Part shown: in pieces, positions 1-11,443 of the stretch
How positions within the stretch are numbered: the first letter of the stretch is position 1
Layout: every line of letters starts with the position of its first letter
Assembly: GCA_037957365.1 (NCBI GenBank)
Contig: JARHVA010005488.1
Location: 231,001-295,000 of the forward strand
Direction: 5' to 3'
DNA length: 64,000 bases
Source of the DNA: Torreya grandis
Taxonomy: Eukaryota > Streptophyta > Pinopsida > Cupressales > Taxaceae
Position numbers and translations under genes: made by a program
The notes under the pieces: generated by a model
Seen by the model: the letters and a program-made list of their open reading frames with translations, nothing else
Database searches by the model: none
What the model was told of the DNA's origin: nothing

Positions 1-761
1 TATGCTGGTAATCCTCCCAAGGTAGCTTTTAGATGGTTTTAGCCTATCATCTACTACCTATCAATGAATTTCAAAAACCTTCATAGGTTAATAAATCTTG
101 AAAGTGTCTTATACTCCTTGAAAACTATGAGATTACCTATCACAAAATTCCATACGTCCTTGATTATCAACTAGCCATTGAAAGTCCCTATACCTCTTGG
201 GAAATATGCTTTCATCCACTATAGCATAGGCATGTAGGCTTTTTCTAAGGTAGTAGGTGCATACATAATACTATTAGTTACTCCTTAGGTCCCTTCTATT
301 GTTTGATACTTAGAACAATGGTCTTTAAAATCCTGAGCTAAGCTATAAAGTTTGTTCACTTAGTAGCATCTTTACAAAACCCTCTTGGCTCAACAAGCCC
401 CTACCACTAAAGTATGACTGTATAGTGGCCTGTAGATCATTGTTTGGTACTATTGATTACTTTAAATGTTAGTTCATAATGTTTAATTAAGCTCCTCTTG
501 AAACCCATACTTGTATCTCCTAAAAACCATGTAAAACATCCAATTTGACTATGTAACCCTCCTAGAAATCCTTTCATTGAAGTCCTCTTCATAATGAATG
601 ACAATGCATTCCATGGTTGACTATAGAGGTCCATACCTAGCTATAGGATATTATCTCATGTGTATTTGGCCATTATCCTCTCCTTAAACCCATCTTAGGC
701 ATGTTTTTGATGAACAAACATAATCAACACCATGTCAAGACCTCAAAAAACACTTTTCCTG
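1..761. other. unassigned AT-rich DNA at the window edge
   Basis: I recognise no gene, RNA or mobile-element protein here. The direct repeat that starts near 762 loses its partner at this point, because the second copy (from 4,929) is joined on its left to RT sequence. The stretch may therefore be the rest of the minus-strand LTR whose counterpart was deleted, or older flanking DNA. The only longer open frame (437-634, minus) has no recognisable motif. Confidence 0.4.
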
Positions 762-2771
762 AGAACAATCTTATCTCTCCTCTAACATAATAGTGTATAC
801 TTTGGAGATTATATAGAAATGACCAATTTTAGCCCTAAGGAAAGCCCAAAGACATGATTTGCTTCTTCCATTGTAAACCATGATAAGGTCATTTCCTATA
901 GATCATAAGAAAGGTATTTGTCCCTTTGAGATCATATATTTTGTTTATAATGATGTCTTGGCTAGATATTAGGCCTACTTATCTTTAAATTGGTTGTGTT
1001 ATGAATCTTTATGGTCTATCCTACTTGATCATGCTTGGGAAGATGCCTTTGTCAAGCTTTATTTCTATGTAAGTGACCTTTGGTTGTGTATAGGCCTTTA
1101 AGGAGCTTTACATTATTAATGAGACCTAATGATCAACCTATAGCTGTTATACACTTGTCGTAGGTCCTCATCCATGACTGTAATTTGACCTTGAATAGCT
1201 TATAAATAGTCCTTATCATGTTCATAGTGCTCCTTGATCTACCTTTGGCTCCTTATGGTGACATCATGGAACAGAGGTGAGGTTGAGGGTGATAGGAGTG
1301 AAAATATGATGAAAACCTATAATGGAAGGTGGAAAAAAGATGAAAAGATAGTGATAATGGTTCTGGATAGATAGTGGTATGGAGATGGATGGGATGGTGG
1401 TGGAAAATGAGGTGAAGAAGCATGCCAATACCATGGTAAGGAGTCACAAGCAAACATGGGAACTGAGTCATCACAAAACATGAGTTTATAGGCCATTATA
1501 GGAGTGAAGGAGACTAAATTTGAATCATGGTTTTCTCAAAAAACCTGAAAATATGCAAAAATTCCTTAAGAAATGCTAAAATATCTTCATTTAAGACACT
1601 AGAAAGCATGGAGATGGCTTCCTTAGCCATGAAAATTGAATAATATCTGATGATTATTCTTGAAAATTATGAAAAATTGATGGAAAACCCTGTAAAACAC
1701 AAATTATTGACATTTTGATACTTCCTTATTCTTCTTAGACTATACAAATTCTCTTTGCAAGCTTGTCAACTGCAGATTTGAACTGGTTGAGTTTGTGACC
1801 ATTTGTTTGACACTAAAATGGATGAATAAAACATAAAGGAAACTGTGGAAGGGTACAAAAAGTATTAAATATTATGATTTTTTTAATTTCCTAAAACTCT
1901 ACTTAGGTGAAGAGTAAATGAAGCAAAACAACTGCCTTTCTAGTTGTTAGGAAACCAAATTTACCCTGAATTTAATTGGATGGTTCATGAGCATGGAGAA
2001 TCTAGTTATGAAACCACTTATACCATAAAGAATAAATATGAGTCTACTTTCTTCACTCCAAATTTTAGATTTGTACCCATCTCTAATAGATTGTACTGGT
2101 AAAAAACCTACAAGCATGTCCCCTTGTGCCAAGAAGTAAGAAATTAAAAGAAATTTTGTTTAGGGCCTATATGGCCATAAAACTCCATGAAAATCTTGCT
2201 AAAGCTTGGATATGCTCTAAAAAAAAAATCCCCTACCCTTGATTGTATAGATTCCATATAGATTTTGTACTTCTCTTGTAAAATAGGTGAAAAAAGAGTT
2301 TTTGCCCTTTTAAAAGCTAAAATTCACTTTTCACCACTTGGAATGTAATGTTTGAGAAGAATTTCATTCCATCCATGTATATTTTCATATTTTAAACTTT
2401 TAATTTGGCAAATTTGGTGTGTGGGAGTCCAATTGGGGATTTTTTGGCTAGTTAAGATATCAAAAGACCTTTTTATGAATTTGAAACTTTGGACTTAGGC
2501 TAAATTCACGTTTTTAAACATAAATAAGGATATTTAAAAATAAATATGTACTTTTTGAACCATTTTTTATGATTTTACCCTATTTTTTGACATTTTTGGT
2601 CAAAATTTGCATTTTTAGACCATAATGACCTGTTTGACCAGCTACAAAGGGAAATTGACCATTTTGGGGAAAGTTTCAGATATTAGGGGTAGTAATTTGG
2701 CCTTGATAGTCCAAATTACTAACAATTTTTGAAACTTTTGGGGGTTGACCAGCTTGTTGTTCAAAATAACA
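762..2771 (-). repeat. GypM LTR-like direct repeat, left copy (3' LTR on the minus strand)
   Basis: This matches 4,929-6,883 along its length, with small indels. A plausible inner end is at 2,771, where the minus strand would begin TGTTATTTTG, but no strong polypurine tract precedes it. The open frame at 1,253-1,474 (minus), matched by 5,367-5,663, is proline-, histidine- and serine-rich low-complexity sequence, and I do not regard it as a gene. Confidence 0.65.
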
Positions 2772-3168
2772 TAGAACCTCTGTTATGGATAGACTAGGAT
2801 AACACTGAAACTAGGAAAGCTTGCAGACCAATACATAATAAGATAAACTAACACAACAATAATGGTAATGTGCACATGTGCACTTAGAGTAAAGGAAAAC
2901 AACAACATTGAAATGGAAAATAACTACTGAATCATGTGTGGAAAAGCACTTAGAGGAATGAAACTATGAATATGTACAAACGAGTGACTCTCCTAATAGT
3001 AGTACTTAAGAAGCACCCCATTCGCAATAATAGGAAGCTCTTCACTCAAATTAGATAAATAAAAATCATTATTCTTCTTAAAATCAGTGATAATATAAGG
3101 TCCACTCCAAAGGCTATCAAATTTGGAGTGCTTACCTAGGTTTGCATGTTCTTCATCCCATTTGAGAA
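2772..3168. other. GypM tail between integrase and 3' LTR
   Basis: AT-rich sequence with no preserved protein. Position and orientation make it the 3' untranslated tail and decayed integrase C-terminus of the minus-strand element. Confidence 0.4.
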
Positions 3169-4330
3169 CTATGTCTCGTTGCTAAATACTTTTGATGAAG
3201 CTCTCTTGTCAAAAATATTATTGAATTGATACTTATTTGACCACATGGTATGCATAGAATCATCTCTTATTTCTTCTAATTCTCTTAGTTCATTCATTAT
3301 GACCTCCATTACATCATTTTCTAGAAGCTGTAGCTGGTGTGCAAGTTCCAAATATGGAAGCTCCATTGAGATTGGTAGTCTTGCTTCTCTTTCATAAACT
3401 AGGAGATAAGGTGAATGAAAAATGGCATTCTTAGGGGTGATCCTATTATTCCATAAATCAATCTTCAACTTAGTATGCCAAAATCTCTAATTATCTTCCA
3501 TTGTTCTTTTGATGAACTAAATCAAGTTCTTTTTAGTGGACTTAGCTAGTCTATTACCCTATGGATAGAAATTTTATGAATATGTCATATAAAAACCATG
3601 TTCAAGAGCCCATTCACATAAATTTTTACTATTTAATTCTATCACATTATATAATATGATAGTAGAAGGTGCTCTAAAATGAGTGACTAGGCTTTCATAG
3701 AATTCAAGCACATATTTCTCATTTGTCTCTTTCAAAGGCACTGCTTCCACCCACCTGGTAAAATAGTCTATATATATCAAAACCCACTTATTAACAACAC
3801 TATATGGAGTATTAATCATTTCAATGAAGTCTAAACCCCATTGCATGAAAGGCTGCTCAACCTGAATTGGCTTTAGTGGCATAACAACTAGTTTTTATTT
3901 TCCTACAAACATTACACACTTTATACATTTTCTAACCCATGAATGTGCATCTATGAATAAATTGGGATAAAAATAACTATATATAATTATTTTTTCATCT
4001 ATATTTTTGGATTAAAAATGACCTCTAGAAGGACTATCATGAAATTACTCGAAAAGCTTGTCAAATTGACTAATATCAACACACCTTTAAAGTATACCTC
4101 TACTGTCTTTTTTGAAGAGCACTCTATAAATCATAATGTATGGTAATTATTTCAGCCTAAAGTGTCTTATTTTTTATTCATTCAAACCCTTTGGACATTC
4201 CATATTTTAAATAAATCTAGCAATGCTCTGTGTCCAACTTGTAAGAGGCATATTTTCAGCTTCATGCTAAGTGTCCTAAATTGTCAAAATTGTTTATTTT
4301 TCTTCTTTCACATTTTCTACAAGATGTTCA
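3169..4330 (-). pseudogene. GypM integrase (decayed)
   Basis: A Ty3/gypsy integrase fragment, read on the minus strand. The zinc-binding segment lies at about 3,900-4,000, with CIKC followed by VMFVGK. The catalytic core starts near 3,882 with QPFMQWGLDFI and continues through IDYFTRWVEAVPLKE. The C-terminal part at 3,169-3,468 has the YEREARLP motif typical of the region after the core. Stops and frame changes separate the pieces, at about 3,470-3,573 and upstream of 3,882. The core closely resembles that of GypA and GypB. It is certainly non-functional. Confidence 0.85.
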
Positions 4331-4928
4331 CATAATCCTTTGCCTCAGACCAGCTTTGTAAATTTTACATCAATTTCATATTCCATGAATTTAGTGACCT
4401 GTCCAGCTCTCTTTTCACTTAAGTCTCTATTGAGAATGAATTCCTTCACACTTGGATGATCAACCATTAGTATAATCTTGCTATTTGAAATCAAAAGTCT
4501 AAATTTTTTTAGACCTCTTATAACAATAAGAAAATATTTTTATACAAATTAATATCTCTCTTCATAACCCTATAAATCTTGACTAAATAAATCAATGGGC
4601 TATTCCAAACCTTCATCATTCTACTGCATAAACATGGCTGAAATAATACTAGAAGTAGAGAAAGCATACAAGAAAAAATCCTTACTGAAATCTAGATTGA
4701 GAAAAGTAGGATCTTGGTTTAATTTTTTCTTATATATTAAAAACTTATTTTATCTTATTTAATCTAAGTGAAATCTTGGTGTTTCTTAAGCATTTGATTA
4801 AGTGGCTTTACTAGTTCTGTAAAACCAGGAATGAATCTTTTGATAAAGATGATCTTACCCAAGAAGCTCTATAATCCTTCTTGTGTTTAGGCAAAGATAG
4901 AGAAAGGATTGACTCTATTATTTCTGTA
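4331..4928 (-). pseudogene. GypM RNase H and end of reverse transcriptase (decayed)
   Basis: Minus-strand translation gives pieces typical of Ty3/gypsy RNase H (a valine-aspartate-histidine segment, then EKRAG with a following KFMEYE-like segment). Further upstream is the end of RT, with SFLGKI followed by FIKRFIPGF. Several stops interrupt the frame. The sequence stops abruptly at 4,928 where it meets the LTR-like repeat, so catalytic RT is absent. Confidence 0.75.
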
Positions 4929-6883
4929 AGAACAATATTATCTCTCCTCAAAGATAATAGTGTATACTTTGGACATTATATGGAAATGACCAAGTCTAGC
5001 CCTAAGGGAAGCCCAAAAACATGATTTGCTTCTTCCATTGTAAACCATGATAAGGTAATTACCTATAGATCATAACAAAGTTATTTTACCATTTGAGATC
5101 ATATATTTTATTTATAATGATGTATTGTCTAGATATTAAACCTGCTTGTCTTTAAATTGGCTATGATATGAGGCTTTATGGTCTATCTTGCTTGATCATT
5201 CTTGGGAAGATGCTTTTATCAAGCTTTATTTCTATGTAAGTGATCTTTTGTTGTGTATAGGCCTTCAAGGATATTTAAGTTCTTAATGAAACTTGATGAT
5301 CAACCTTTGACTATTATATACTTGTTTTAGGTTCTCATCCATGACTGTAATTTGACCTTGAATAGCTTACAAATAGTCCTTATCATGTTCATAGGGCTCC
5401 TTGATTTGCATTTGGATCCTTAGGGTGGCATCATGGAATGGAGGTGAGGTTGAGGGCGATAAGAGTGATAAAATTATGAAAACATATAATGGAGGGTGGA
5501 AAAAAAATGAAAACATAGTGATAATGGATATGGATAGATAGTGGTATTGAGATGGATGGGATGGTGGTGGAAAAGGAGGTGAAGAAGCATGCCAAGACCA
5601 TGGCAAGGAATCACAAGCAAACATGGGCACTAAATCATCACAACACATGAGTTTGGAGGCCATTATAGGAGTGAAGGAAACTAAATTTGAATCATGATTT
5701 TCTCAAAAAACCTTAAAATATGCAAAAATTCTTTAAGAAATGCTCAACTAACTTCCTTTAAGACACTAGAAAGCATGGAGATGGCTTCCTTAGCCATGAA
5801 GTTTGAAGAATATATTATGATTATGATTAAAAATCATGAAAATTTGATAAAAAACCCTATAAAACATAAATGATTGACAATTTGATACTTCCTTCTTCTT
5901 CTTAGACTGTACAAATTCTCTTTACAAGTTTGCTAACTATATATTTGAACTAGTTTAGTTTGTGACTTCTATTTGACCCTAAAATGGTTGAATAACACAT
6001 AAAATAAACCATGGAATGGTATAAAAATTCTTCAATATTATGAAATAATTTTAATTTTCCCAAAACTCTTCCTAGGTGAAGATAAAATGAAGAAAAACAA
6101 CTTCCTTTCTGGTTACTAGGCAGTAGAATTTACTCTAACTTCAACTAGATGGTCTATGAGCTTGGATAATCCAATTGAGAAATTACTTATACCATTAGGA
6201 ATAAAAATGAATATAATTTCTTCACCCCAAATTTTACATCTATACCCTCCTTTAGTAGACTGTACTAGTAAAAAACCTACAGGCATGTTCCCCTGTGCCA
6301 AGAAGCAAGAAAGCAAAAGGAAGCTAGTTTAGGGCCTGCATGGCCATGAAACTCTTGTTAAAGCCTAGATATTCTTTGAAAATATTCCCCTCCCTTGGAA
6401 TGTACATATTTTATATGGATTCTATACTTCTCTTGTAAAATAGGTGAAAAAGAGTCATTTTGCCCTTTTAAAAGCTAAAATTCACTTTTCACCACTTGGA
6501 ATGGAATGTTTGAGCAGAATTTAGTTCCATCCATGCATATTTTAAAATTTTCATTTGGAAAATTTGGCATGTGGGAATCTAATTGGGTTTTTTTTTGCTA
6601 TTTAAGATATTAAAAGACCTTTTTATGAATTTGAAACTTTGTAATTAGGTTAAATTCACCTTTTTGAACATAATTGAAGCTCTTTTAGAATAAAATATGC
6701 AATTTTTGAACCATTTTTTATGCTTTAACCACATTTTTTGAAAATTTTAGTCAAATTTGCATTTTTAGAGCATAATTGACCAATTTGACCAGCTACAAAG
6801 GGAAATTGACCATTTTGGGGAAATTTTTAGATAACAGGAGCAGTAATTTGGTCTTGATAGGCAAAATTATTAAAAATAGTTGT
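4929..6883 (-). repeat. GypM LTR-like direct repeat, right copy (5' LTR on the minus strand)
   Basis: Direct repeat of 762-2,7xx. It lacks about 100 bp at its right end compared with the left copy. Homology ends at about 6,882, where GypA gag-pol sequence starts without any LTR of its own. I see no promoter I could defend. Confidence 0.65.
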
Positions 6884-7139
6884 ATGAACTCAATTAGTAG
6901 GATAATTTTAGCCAAGCACACATTCCAGTGGTAGGAAATACAAGGTGTAAAAGAAGGAACATAGATGGTAACCAAGAAGTAGTCAAAGAGGTTCCTACTA
7001 TTACTCCTTAATATCAAAACCAACCTATTGATATTAAAAAGTTCCAATAACTCTAAGGAATCAAAATTATGGGAATTCCTTTGTTCCAAAAAAATCACAA
7101 ATTCAAAGTGCATTTATGGCTTCTAAAGCACAACCAAAG

Positions 7140-7860
7140 TAAAATTGTTCACCCATCAACATTGTCGAACAAATGAAAAAGTCCAATGTGAGTGTTCCAA
7201 TGTGGGATATTCTCTCCATTCTTGTTTAGGTCACCATCCTCCAAGAAGGGTTGTCAATAATCAATGTTTCTGAGAAGCCACCAAGTAAAAAAAATATGGC
7301 TCTCACCAATGCAACCAAAGGACCAAATGAAAGGCAACTAGTTAAGGTGGTCAAACCTCCCCCCTTTTACATTTCAATAATCATTGGTGATTCTTTAGTT
7401 CACAATTGCTTGGTAAATAGTGGGTCTAACACCTCAATAATGTTAAAGTCTATAGTAGATAAGCTTGGTCTAAAGTATGAGCCCTAATCTAAAAGAGTGT
7501 TGCAGTTGGATGGATCTTCCACCAAGCCATTTGATATCATCAAAGATCTCAACTTGAACATATATGTTTGTCCTAGTGTCTTAGTGGTTGAATATGTATT
7601 GATCTTTGATGTACCTCCTCATTTTTCCCTATGCCTATCCATATAATTCACTACAAATATTTAAGGTTATCTTGCAACAAATTGGTTATACATAGAATTC
7701 AAAATAAGATATGGGACCAAAGTGTCTTTTAAGGCTGAGCCTATTGCACAATTCCACATAGAGCCTTATGGGCTAGACAAAATAAAATTAATTACACCAT
7801 TCTTGATGAAGATGAACATATGGTTTTTTAATAGTTAAAAAATCACCCTAAGGAGATACC
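7140..7860 (+). pseudogene. GypA aspartic protease region (decayed)
   Basis: The open part at 7,251-7,487 contains SIIIGDSLVHNCLVNSGSN. This matches the retropepsin active-site region of plant Ty3/gypsy polyproteins, where the usual motif is V-D-S/G-G-(A/S); here D is replaced by N. Downstream pieces continue in other frames through segments aligned with GypB (23,400-24,110). The frame ends at 7,485 with TAA. The homologous region of GypB shares the following 'gagccctaatctaaaagagt' stretch, so that stop may be ancestral to both copies. Confidence 0.75.
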
Positions 7861-7959
7861 AAACATGTTCTTGGATGAAATATGGAATAACAATCATTTG
7901 GTTGATCCCTTGGAAGGATTTAAAGAGAGGGACATGGGTGTCTATAGTTTACATGAAGA

Positions 7960-8470
7960 GAATCAATCCATTCCATCCCTCATTAGACCTCAAGAAGATC
8001 CTTTTGGCTTATGGAAATTTTTATTTGATGGCTCAAGGAGAAACATGGAGTGGGTACAAGTGTAATGCTAGTATCCGTCTCAAATGACAAGTATTTATCT
8101 TCTTATAGGTTCCAATTCAGTTGCTCCTACAATATAGTCTAATATGAGGGTCTTATCCATGGCCTTCAATGGGATAATAAAAGAGGGATTAAGTAATTAT
8201 AAGTTTATGGGGATAAAGAGCTATTAGTTCCCCAACTTAAAGGCTAGAATATCACCAATAATCCCTTGATGAATTCTTACAAATATAGAATGTGGAACTT
8301 AATTGAAGATTTTGAGGGTTTTAACATCCAAGTAATACCAAGAAACTAGAATAAACATGTTGATAGGTTAGTAGGTATGGGAACTCAATTTGAGATCCTA
8401 AATGAGTTAAAAAAGACTAAGGAATGGCCACATGTCAAAGTGGTGGTGAGACCATTAGTGCTATACAATG
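7960..8470 (+). pseudogene. GypA extra RNase H domain lying before RT
   Basis: A plant-retroelement 'archaeal-type' RNase H (aRNH) is recognisable. It begins with LWKFLFDGS (first catalytic Asp), followed after a one-base frame change by HGVGTSVM. It continues with NTVEYEGLIHGL (catalytic Glu), YGDKELLV (second catalytic Asp) and a C-terminal IPRNQNKHVDRL-like stretch. A native RNase H follows RT at 9,680, so the element has two. In the Tat lineage as I know it, the extra domain lies after RT and RNase H. Here it lies between protease and RT, and GypB has the same order. Confidence 0.75.
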
Positions 8471-8619
8471 AAGCTCATTGGTAGGTCTTTGAGAATGATA
8501 AGTAAATTGACTATTTCTTACATTAGGAAGCATAGTTCTCCATAAACCAAGAAAGGTTTCAACATTAGTATGAGGATCAAATGTTTAATTCAGGTCTAAT
8601 AAGCCTCCTAAAGGGCTTG

Positions 8620-9670
8620 TCACCATTGAAGGTATTTTACATGAGGGAGATCATATGAGAAAAGATAAGATAGCGATTTCCATAAATGAAGAGAACTATG
8701 AAAGAGTCTTTATCTTCAAAGATAGGCTCCTCAAGCTTGGGAAGGCAAGCACTAAAGCTAAGAGGCATGATTTCATAGAAATTTGTAAATAATATGCAGA
8801 CATCTTTACTAGGGAATATAGTGACATGAGAGGCTTTTATCCCAAGCTAGCCCAACACACTATTAAACTATAGGATAATTCCAAGCCTATTAGGTAGAAG
8901 CAGAGGCCTATAAAACCCAAAATTGAAGATCTTATGAGGAAATAATTGACTAATTTAATTGAATTGAAGATCATCTTTCCCATAAAGCACTCCTCATGGG
9001 TAGCCAAATTGGTGCCTATAAGGAAGAAGAGTGGGTAAATCATATTTTGTGTTGATTTCAAGGACTTGAATAATGTCTTTTTGAAATATCACTACCCCTT
9101 ACCATCTATGGAACAACTCTTTCAGATAGTTGCTAGTTTATAATGTTTTTCCCTTTTGGATGGGTATTCAGGTTATAATTAGGTATTGGTGAGAGAGGAA
9201 GATCAGTATAAGACTACTTTCAGCATAAAGTGGGACACATATGCTTACCAAAAGATGCTTTTTAGATTTTAAAATGCTAGGGAAACTTTTCAAAGGGTCA
9301 TGGACATGGATTTCCAAGGGTTGCTAAATCAAATGGTGTTAGTTTACTTGGATGACATCATAGTTTTATCCAAGAAGGTTAGTGAGCACATGGACCATCA
9401 AAGGTTGATCTTCCAAATATGTAGAGAGTATGGGATCTCTTTAAATCCAAAGAAATGTGCATTTACTATTCATGAAGGAAATTTTTTGGGCCGCATTATC
9501 TCAAAGGAGGGATTATCCATTAATCCAGACAAAATAAGTGCTATTTTAGGACTATCTCTACCCAAGAAAAATAAAGGAATATAGAGCTTCCTTGGGAAAA
9601 TAAACTTTGTGATAAGGTTTATACTTGGTTTTGCAAACCTGGTAAAACCCATCACTACCATGATGAAGAA
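8620..9670 (+). pseudogene. GypA reverse transcriptase (decayed)
   Basis: Recognisable RT segments in order: SSWVAKLVPIRKKSG, then CVDFKDLN, LDGYSGYN, and the catalytic VYLDDIIVLSK with YLDD at 9,345-9,356. The last open piece (9,300-9,584) continues through NPKKCAF and FLGRIISKEGLSINPDK into the RT connection. Stops such as TAA at about 8,942 and frame changes break it upstream. The preceding segment from about 8,620 (GLVTIEGIFHEGDHMRKDK) joins the extra RNase H to RT and is shared with GypB at 46,964. Confidence 0.85.
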
Positions 9671-9679
9671 TATCCAAAT

Positions 9680-10160
9680 GTTTACTTGGTCAAATGAAGG
9701 TGAGGCAACATTTTAGGCCATCAAGAAAGCCATTGCCAAATCACCCTCATTCATGAATCCTTATTTCTCAAAGGATTTCATATTATACACCTCTACCAAT
9801 GCTGAAAACATATCAACTATGATAATGCAAAAGAATGGTGAAGGACTTGAGCAACCAATTACATTATTTAATCAAGGGTTAGAGGGATATGAGGTAAGGT
9901 ATACTTTCATATAAAATTAGGTTATTGTAGCTCTGAGGATCCTAAAAAAATTTAGACCAATTCTCTCCATTAGTAAGGTTCATCTTATGGTGTCTCATAC
10001 TAGAGTGAAGGACTTTCTCCTCAATAAGGATTTGAATGAGAAAAGAGTAGGATGGATTACCAAGGTCATGGGGTATGATGTTGAGATCAAATTAATGAAT
10101 ATGGTAAGAGGCAAAGGCTTATGTGAGCATATGGTAGATGATCTTCAAAAAGATAAATAA
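9680..10160 (+). pseudogene. GypA native RNase H (decayed)
   Basis: Follows RT directly. Segments include AIKKAIAKSPSFMNPYFSK, a decayed core where the YTDAS-like strand has become YTSTNA, and the C-terminal NEKRVGWITKVMGYDVEIK. Homologous to GypB 48,060-48,520, which is open for 133 codons. Stops include TAG at about 9,716 and TAA at about 9,913. Confidence 0.8.
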
Positions 10161-10189
10161 TTTTTTTGGTGACACAAGACAACCCACAA

Positions 10190-11175
10190 GTAGATACACC
10201 TCCACCCCTCAATAGTTGGCTCCAATACATGATGCATTTATTAATGACATGAGAGTTACCTCAAGGTTTGGATAGAGTAAAAATAAGGTATTTTAGGCTT
10301 CATTCTATAACTTATGCATTATTTGATGGTTTTCTTTTCAAAAAGGGCCTCAATGGGGTACTTCTTAGGTGTATTGATGACATTCAAGTGATAAAGCTCT
10401 TGGAGTAGTTCCATAGTGGACTTGCAGGAGGAAATTGTGATCCAAGAACAATAATAGTAAAGGTAATGAGATATGGTTATTATTGGCTTAGAATTTTTAA
10501 ATATGCCTATGCATATGTCAAAATATTCTAAAAGTGTTCTCTATTTTTAGGAAATCAAAGATTAGAAGATCTTCCACTCAACCCAATTCACATGGAGAAA
10601 CCATTCATGCAATGGGGGTTGAACTTCATAGGGATGATAAATCCATGTTAAAGTTTAGGGAATAAATGGGTACTCACTACAATTGACTACTTCACCACAT
10701 GGGTATTAATAATTTGCTTAAAAGAATCTAATGAAATAATAGCATTAGACTTCTATGACAACATAGTGACCAGATTTGGTGTCCTAGTTACTATAATTTT
10801 AGATAATGCCTCAGCTTTTGTGGGCATGAAGATAAGTTAATGGGAATTCAAGTTGGGCATCTACCTTAGCACATACTCAAATTACTACCCCCAAGACAAC
10901 AGACTGGCAGAGTCCATAAATAATAACTTGCTAAAGATTATTTAAGAGAATCAAAGAGTGTGGCATACAAAGTTGAGGATAGCCTTATGGGATAACAGAG
11001 TGACTCCCAAATCTACCATTAAAAATTATACATATGTCATTATATATGGAAGGGAAGCCAAATTACCCATTTATATTAAACATCATACCTTGGAGTTAGC
11101 CCATCATCTTGAGTTGATGGAAAGTGATCCCATCAACTTGAGTTTGACAACTTGTGGAGTGGTTCTTATTTGATC
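10190..11175 (+). pseudogene. GypA integrase (decayed)
   Basis: The zinc-binding part is degraded at 10,400-10,560. The core starts with EKPFMQWGLNFIGMI at about 10,594, includes TTIDYFTTW and ILDNASAFVG (second Asp region), and then NYYPQDNRLAES, the region of the catalytic Glu. The C-terminal piece at 10,958-11,173 includes VWHTKLRIALWDNR and YGREAKLP. Compared with GypB, about 190 bp are missing at about 11,130, so the C-terminal DNA-binding part is lost. Confidence 0.85.
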
Positions 11176-11430
11176 CATGAATGCAAACAACATTATTATT
11201 TTTAGTGTGCCCAACTAGATGGAGAGGTATTACCCATCCTAATAAATAGAATTCATTTAAATCTTTGTTATTAAAAGAGTTTACATCTATTGTATGATAT
11301 TGTAATATATAAGAGTAGTTTTTTATGCTTTCCTCTAAGTGCCTTGAGCACATTTCCTTTCAGTTGTGTGTTTCCTTTTCAATAAGTTCCTTGGGCACGT
11401 TGTTTGTTTTGCTCTTTTTTTCCTTTTTTA

Positions 11431-11443
11431 ATTCAAGAGGAAG
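11431..11443 (+). promoter_or_regulatory. GypA polypurine tract
   Basis: The sequence attcaagaggaag lies immediately before an LTR starting TGTCAGAAAG, as expected for the plus-strand primer of a Ty3/gypsy element. The same tract precedes the GypB 3' LTR at 49,966-49,978. Confidence 0.75.

Larger units (their letters stand above)
762..6884 (-). mobile_element. GypM: internally deleted minus-strand Ty3/gypsy element
   Basis: Two direct repeats of about 2 kb (762 to about 2,771, and 4,929-6,883) flank an internal segment. Read on the minus strand, that segment carries the end of RT, then RNase H, then integrase. Gag, protease and most of RT are missing, and the deletion joins the 5' repeat directly to RT at about 4,928. 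The integrase resembles that of GypA and GypB further right, so it is a related family in the opposite orientation. The right repeat is cut at 6,884, where GypA begins abruptly. Confidence 0.75.
6884..11443 (+). mobile_element. GypA: 5'-truncated Ty3/gypsy internal region
   Basis: Homology to GypB begins sharply at about 6,884 (GypB equivalent about 23,065), in the region after gag. 5' LTR, leader and gag are therefore missing, and the left side abuts the GypM repeat. Domains run in order: aspartic protease, an RNase H-like domain, RT, a second RNase H and integrase. A purine-rich tract then leads into an LTR at 11,444. Every domain carries stops or frameshifts. Confidence 0.85.

Noticed and set aside
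1253..1474. Open frame rich in Pro, His and Ser (minus), matched by 5,367-5,663
   Set aside because: It lies in the duplicated LTR-like repeat, has no domain, and its two copies diverge without preserving the frame ends. It is better explained as LTR sequence.
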